DNA of 64,000 nucleotides from Bacteroidota bacterium (GTDB taxonomy: Bacteria > Bacteroidota > Bacteroidia > Flavobacteriales > Weeksellaceae). Shown piece by piece: positions 61,004 to 64,000 of this stretch; position 1 is the first letter of the stretch; each line of letters opens with the position of its first letter. The translations under genes were made by a program, and so were the position numbers. The notes beneath the pieces were generated by a model. That model worked only from the letters and a program-made list of their open reading frames with translations. It was not told the origin of the DNA and made no database searches. The DNA is taken from assembly GCA_023394415.1 (NCBI GenBank), contig JAEXAR010000043.1:156822-220821 (forward strand), in the 5' to 3' direction.

Positions 61004-62452
61004 TTATCCGACACTTCCTTCCAACGAAATTTCCAAAAGTTTCTGTGCCTCTATTGCGAACTCCATTGGCAATTTGTTTAAAACTTCTTTGCTAAAACCA
61101 TTCACAATGAGTGCAATTGCTTTTTCAGTATCAATTCCTCTTTGGTTACAGTAAAAAATTTGGTCTTCGCCGATCTTTGAAGTGGTGGCTTCGTGTTCCA
61201 ATTGTGCAGTTGGTTCTTTAATTTCGATGTATGGAAAAGTGTGTGCTCCACATTCATTTCCCATCAAAAGAGAGTCACACTGCGAGAAGTTTCTCGCACC
61301 TTTAGCGGTTGGCATTACTTTTACCAATCCTCTGTATGAGTTGTTTGATTTTCCTGCAGAAATTCCTTTGGAAATAATGGTGGAACGTGTGTTTTTTCCG
61401 ATGTGAATCATCTTCGTTCCAGTATCAGCATACTGATAGTTATTGGTAACTGCAATGGAATAAAATTCACCAATTGAGTTATCACCTTTCAAAATACAAC
61501 TCGGATATTTCCACGTTACGGCAGAACCTGTTTCAACTTGTGTCCAAGAAATTTTCGCATTTTTTTCGCATAAACCTCTCTTGGTTACAAAATTATAAAC
61601 GCCTCCTCTTCCTTCTTCATCTCCCGGGAACCAGTTTTGAACCGTAGAATATTTAATTTCAGCATTATCCATGGCAATAAGCTCTACAACAGCAGCGTGC
61701 AATTGATTTTCATCTCTTGCAGGAGCGGTGCAACCTTCCAAATAGGAAACATAACTGCCTTCATCGGCAATCACCAAAGTTCTTTCGAACTGTCCGGTTC
61801 CGGCTTGGTTAATTCTAAAATAAGTGGAAAGTTCCATTGGACATTTTACACCTTTAGGAATGTAGCAGAAACTCCCATCGGAAAATACCGCCGAATTCAG
61901 TGCAGCATAGAAATTATCACCTCTTGGAACAACTTTTCCAATGTATTTTTGAACCAAATCAGGATGTTGCTTAATAGCCTCAGAAATTGACATAAAAATG
62001 ATGCCTTTTTCTTTTAAAGTTTCCTGAAAAGTGGTCTTAACGGAAACCGAATCCATTACAATATCTACCGCAACTCCAGAAAGCCTTTTTTGTTCCTCGA
62101 TATTGATACCCAGTTTCTCGAAAGTTTTCAAAAGCTCGGGATCTACTTCATCAAGACTCGCAAGTTCAGGTTTCTTTTTCGGTGCTGCGTAATATTTTAT
62201 AGCTTGGAAATCAGGCTTTTCATATTGAATATTAGCCCAATCCGGTTCTTCCATTTTTTGCCAAATTCTGAAGGATTCCAAACGCCAATCTGTCATCCAT
62301 TCCGGTTCTTCTTTTTTAGCAGAAATCATTCGGATGATATCTTCATTCAATCCTGTCGGGAAGTCCTCGTACTCGATGTCGGTATAAAAACCGGCTTCAT
62401 AGTCCTTGGTTTTTAAATCCTCTCTTAAATCATCTTCTGTATACTTTGCCAT
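61004..62452 (-). CDS. sufB: SufB, Fe-S cluster assembly scaffold subunit
   Basis: The 482 residues show the SufBD beta-helix core: GDNFYAALNSAVFSDGSFCYIPKGVKCPMELSTYFRI (in parts), YLEGCTAPARDENQLHAAVVEL, SWTQVETGSAVTWKYPSCILKGDNS and KGISAGKSNNSYRGLV. C-terminal EATTSKIGEDQIFYCNQRGI follows. It provides the main cluster-binding residues. It is transcribed after sufA. Confidence 0.97.
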   Translation of the reverse strand: MAKYTEDDLREDLKTKDYEAGFYTDIEYEDFPTGLNEDIIRMISAKKEEPEWMTDWRLESFRIWQKMEEPDWANIQYEKPDFQAIKYYAAPKKKPELASLDEVDPELLKTFEKLGINIEEQKRLSGVAVDIVMDSVSVKTTFQETLKEKGIIFMSISEAIKQHPDLVQKYIGKVVPRGDNFYAALNSAVFSDGSFCYIPKGVKCPMELSTYFRINQAGTGQFERTLVIADEGSYVSYLEGCTAPARDENQLHAAVVELIAMDNAEIKYSTVQNWFPGDEEGRGGVYNFVTKRGLCEKNAKISWTQVETGSAVTWKYPSCILKGDNSIGEFYSIAVTNNYQYADTGTKMIHIGKNTRSTIISKGISAGKSNNSYRGLVKVMPTAKGARNFSQCDSLLMGNECGAHTFPYIEIKEPTAQLEHEATTSKIGEDQIFYCNQRGIDTEKAIALIVNGFSKEVLNKLPMEFAIEAQKLLEISLEGSVG

Positions 62453-62458
62453 TTTTTT

Positions 62459-62490
62459 TAGATTTTAGATTTTAGATTTAGATTTTAGAA
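62459..62490. repeat. AGATTTT tandem spacer between sufA and sufB
   Basis: AGATTTTAGATTTTAGATTTAGATTTTAGA fills the spacer, a 7-bp unit in four copies. The same words occur near 40180-40254. Confidence 0.6.
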
Positions 62491-62534
62491 AGCCTTGTAT
62501 TGCAAACCTCTAATTTCTATCCTCTAAACTCTTT

Positions 62535-62864
62535 TTATAAACTAAAAGATTCACCACAACCACAAGTTCTGCTTGCGTTGGGATTATTAAATACAAATCC
62601 TTTTCCGTTTAATCCACCGGAATATTCTAATGTTGTACCTGCAAGGTACAGAATGGATTTTTTATCAACGACGATTTTCACGCCGTTATCTTCAAAAACC
62701 TGATCGGTTTCTTCCTTTTTGTTATCAAACTTCAGCACATATTCCAATCCGGAACATCCACCGCTTTTTACTCCAACTCTGATGTAATCAGCTTCAGGGT
62801 TAAAGCCGTCTTCGCGCATTAGGATGGCTGCTTTTTCTTTTGCGTTGTCACTAACTTTAATCAT
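62535..62864 (-). CDS. sufA: A-type Fe-S carrier (SufA/IscA/ErpA family)
   Basis: This 109-residue protein has the three conserved cysteines of A-type carriers: one in KSGGCSGLEYVLKF and two in ASRTCGCGESFSL near the C-terminus. These bind an Fe-S cluster or iron for delivery to apo-proteins. It is the first gene of the suf operon. The symbol could also be iscA or erpA. Confidence 0.92.
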   Translation of the reverse strand: MIKVSDNAKEKAAILMREDGFNPEADYIRVGVKSGGCSGLEYVLKFDNKKEETDQVFEDNGVKIVVDKKSILYLAGTTLEYSGGLNGKGFVFNNPNASRTCGCGESFSL

Positions 62865-62892
62865 TGTTTTTATTTAGAATGATTTTAGATTA

Positions 62893-62923
62893 CAAAAATA
62901 CGAACTATAAAACTGATAATCAA
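62893..62923 (-). promoter_or_regulatory. Promoter TTG-N20-TATTTTTG for the suf operon
   Basis: On the minus strand TTG (62921-62923) is 20 nt from TATTTTTG (62893-62900), 28 nt before the sufA ATG. A second -7-like word TAAATTTG overlaps the -33 region. Confidence 0.6.
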
Positions 62924-63010
62924 ATTTAGAATACCTTTTTAACTATAATTATCATTGATAGGAATTGTTTAACTTTAAACCTTAAATATGATCCAAAATA
63001 AAATTATTGT

Positions 63011-63859
63011 ATGAAAAGAATTTTTGCATTTATAGGTATGATGACCTCTATCTTTCTATTTTCACAAACGTCAAGATTTGTATATCAGGTCACAATGAAG
63101 CCTAACTTTAACGATAAAAAGGATATTAAAACCGAAAATGCCTATCTTGATATTTCAGCAAATCGTTCAGTTTTTGTAGCAGAGAACCGCGTAAAAAGAG
63201 ATTCATTAATGGATAGAATGAGAGTGACAGGCTCATTTAATCGAGATCAAATGATGAACTTACGTTCAAATATGGATTATATAGTAGAAAAAGACTTGAA
63301 TGCACAGAAATCTACTTTTAAGCAAAGAATCGGCAGAGATGTTTATTCATATGAAGAAGACAGAACATTTGATTGGAAAATACTACCGGAAACTGTAACC
63401 ATTGGAAATTATAAAGCCCAAAAAGCGACAACCAAATTTGCCGGAAGAATTTGGAATGCTTGGTTTACAACAGAAGTTCCATTTCAGGACGGGCCTTATA
63501 AATTTTCTGGTTTGCCAGGACTTATTGTGAAAGTGGAGGATGAAGCCGGCGATTATAGTTTTGATTTAAAGGAAACAAAAAAAATTGCAGAACAGGCCAA
63601 CATTCAGGAAAGAGGGAGTTTGGTAAAAGTAAGACGTTCAAATTTCGATAAGCAATATGCTAAATTTGTAAAAGATCCAATGTCTTTCTTTACCATAGGA
63701 GGTACCGGAGCTCCACCACCTCCACCAAGTGCTTCAGGAACCCCATCGCCACCGAGAATGATGAGCCAAAATCCTCAAAGAATGAAAGAAATGGAAAATA
63801 GAATAAAGGAAGAAATTTCCAAAAATAATAATCCCATCGAACTTCCGGAAAAGAAATAA
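63011..63859 (+). CDS. GLPGLI family protein
   Basis: This 282-residue secreted protein has a signal peptide (MKRIFAFIGMMTSIFLFSQ) and the family-naming motif FSGLPGLIVKVED near residue 170. KATTKFAGRIWNAWFTTEVPF precedes it. A proline-rich stretch (GAPPPPPSASGTPSPPR) lies near the C-terminus. The family is found mostly in Bacteroidota. Its function is unknown, and neighbours in other genomes are often TonB-dependent receptors. An IS3-type element begins 17 nt after its stop. Confidence 0.9.
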   Translation: MKRIFAFIGMMTSIFLFSQTSRFVYQVTMKPNFNDKKDIKTENAYLDISANRSVFVAENRVKRDSLMDRMRVTGSFNRDQMMNLRSNMDYIVEKDLNAQKSTFKQRIGRDVYSYEEDRTFDWKILPETVTIGNYKAQKATTKFAGRIWNAWFTTEVPFQDGPYKFSGLPGLIVKVEDEAGDYSFDLKETKKIAEQANIQERGSLVKVRRSNFDKQYAKFVKDPMSFFTIGGTGAPPPPPSASGTPSPPRMMSQNPQRMKEMENRIKEEISKNNNPIELPEKK

Positions 63860-63875
63860 AAAAACCTGTCGTGAT

Positions 63876-64000
63876 GGACTGCACCCAAAAGTTTAGACAA
63901 AATTAAACAATATTTTCAAAGGAAAGAGTTCGGTACTGTACCGGACTCTTTCCTTTGAGATTGAGTCTTATTCTATCATTGTTGTAATAGTGAATGTACT
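63876..64000 (-). mobile_element. IS3-family insertion sequence, right edge only
   Basis: TGGACTGCACCC followed by AAAAGTTTAGACAAA, the terminal-repeat-like end, starts at about 63876. The transposase frame runs in from the window edge on the minus strand. The rest of the element lies outside the window, so its class within IS3 (probably the IS150 group) and the target duplication cannot be checked. Confidence 0.8.
63904..64000 (-). CDS. IS3-family transposase, C-terminal end (partial)
   Basis: The last 32 codons read YIHYYNNDRIRLNLKGKSP and VQYRTLSFENIV, typical of the OrfB integrase end of IS150-like transposases. The start is beyond 64000. Confidence 0.85.

Overview
The window is a chromosomal segment from a Bacteroidota bacterium, most likely a flavobacterium of the Chryseobacterium/Weeksellaceae type. 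The inference rests on very AT-rich DNA, many starts preceded by the Bacteroidota -7 box TAnnTTTG, few Shine-Dalgarno sites, and characteristic families: S46 dipeptidyl-peptidase, GLPGLI protein, SemiSWEETs, menaquinone MenD, an AccD without zinc ribbon, an EF-G-like GTPase, and a SUF Fe-S system. No species can be named from this sequence alone.

Layout. 1-4.4 kb: 3' part of uvrB, then membrane proteins on the minus strand. 4.5-12.7 kb: pabB-pabC (folate precursor), menD, a 2OG-Fe(II) oxygenase, a radical SAM protein and clpC. 12.8-19.6 kb: a small membrane protein, two glycosyltransferases around sufE, tRNA-Val, folC and an exbB-exbD-tonB energy-transduction operon. 19.7-28.9 kb: a DUF885 lipoprotein, a response regulator, nth without any cysteine, a peroxiredoxin, two frameshifted genes (GNAT and DUF1905/YdeI), an S46 peptidase, a META lipoprotein, two tandem SemiSWEETs and hflX. 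29-36 kb: AlkD-like glycosylase, a calcium/proton antiporter, truncated haemoglobin, a cupin, an MGMT remnant, a YkgJ-like protein and an EF-G-like GTPase. 36-47.5 kb: an esterase, an M14 peptidase, accD, fbaA, a CBS protein plus NAD kinase, a 2'-5' RNA ligase-like protein, a SpoU methyltransferase and mutS. 47.6-56.4 kb: a decayed TonB-domain pseudogene, a frameshifted DUF2809 gene, a flavoprotein, a thioesterase-thiL pair, an LpxH-like phosphoesterase, pepT, HMG-CoA lyase, a sulfurtransferase and OsmC. 56.4-62.9 kb: a SufT-like protein, an exonuclease and the sufA-sufB-sufC-sufD operon, interrupted by a GxxExxY gene and a set of ~90-bp repeats. The end holds a GLPGLI gene and the edge of an IS3-family element.

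Most of the window is ordinary core genome. The most unusual structure is the GxxExxY gene between sufB and sufC, flanked by three direct and one inverted copy of a ~90-bp repeat. Other points of interest are a compact promoter-to-terminator unit that may be a small RNA (about 43035-43105), -7 boxes lying 4-5 nt from ATG in five genes (possible leaderless mRNAs), an endonuclease III lacking its Fe-S cluster, and several broken genes. Some of the breaks are single-base indels that could be sequencing errors.
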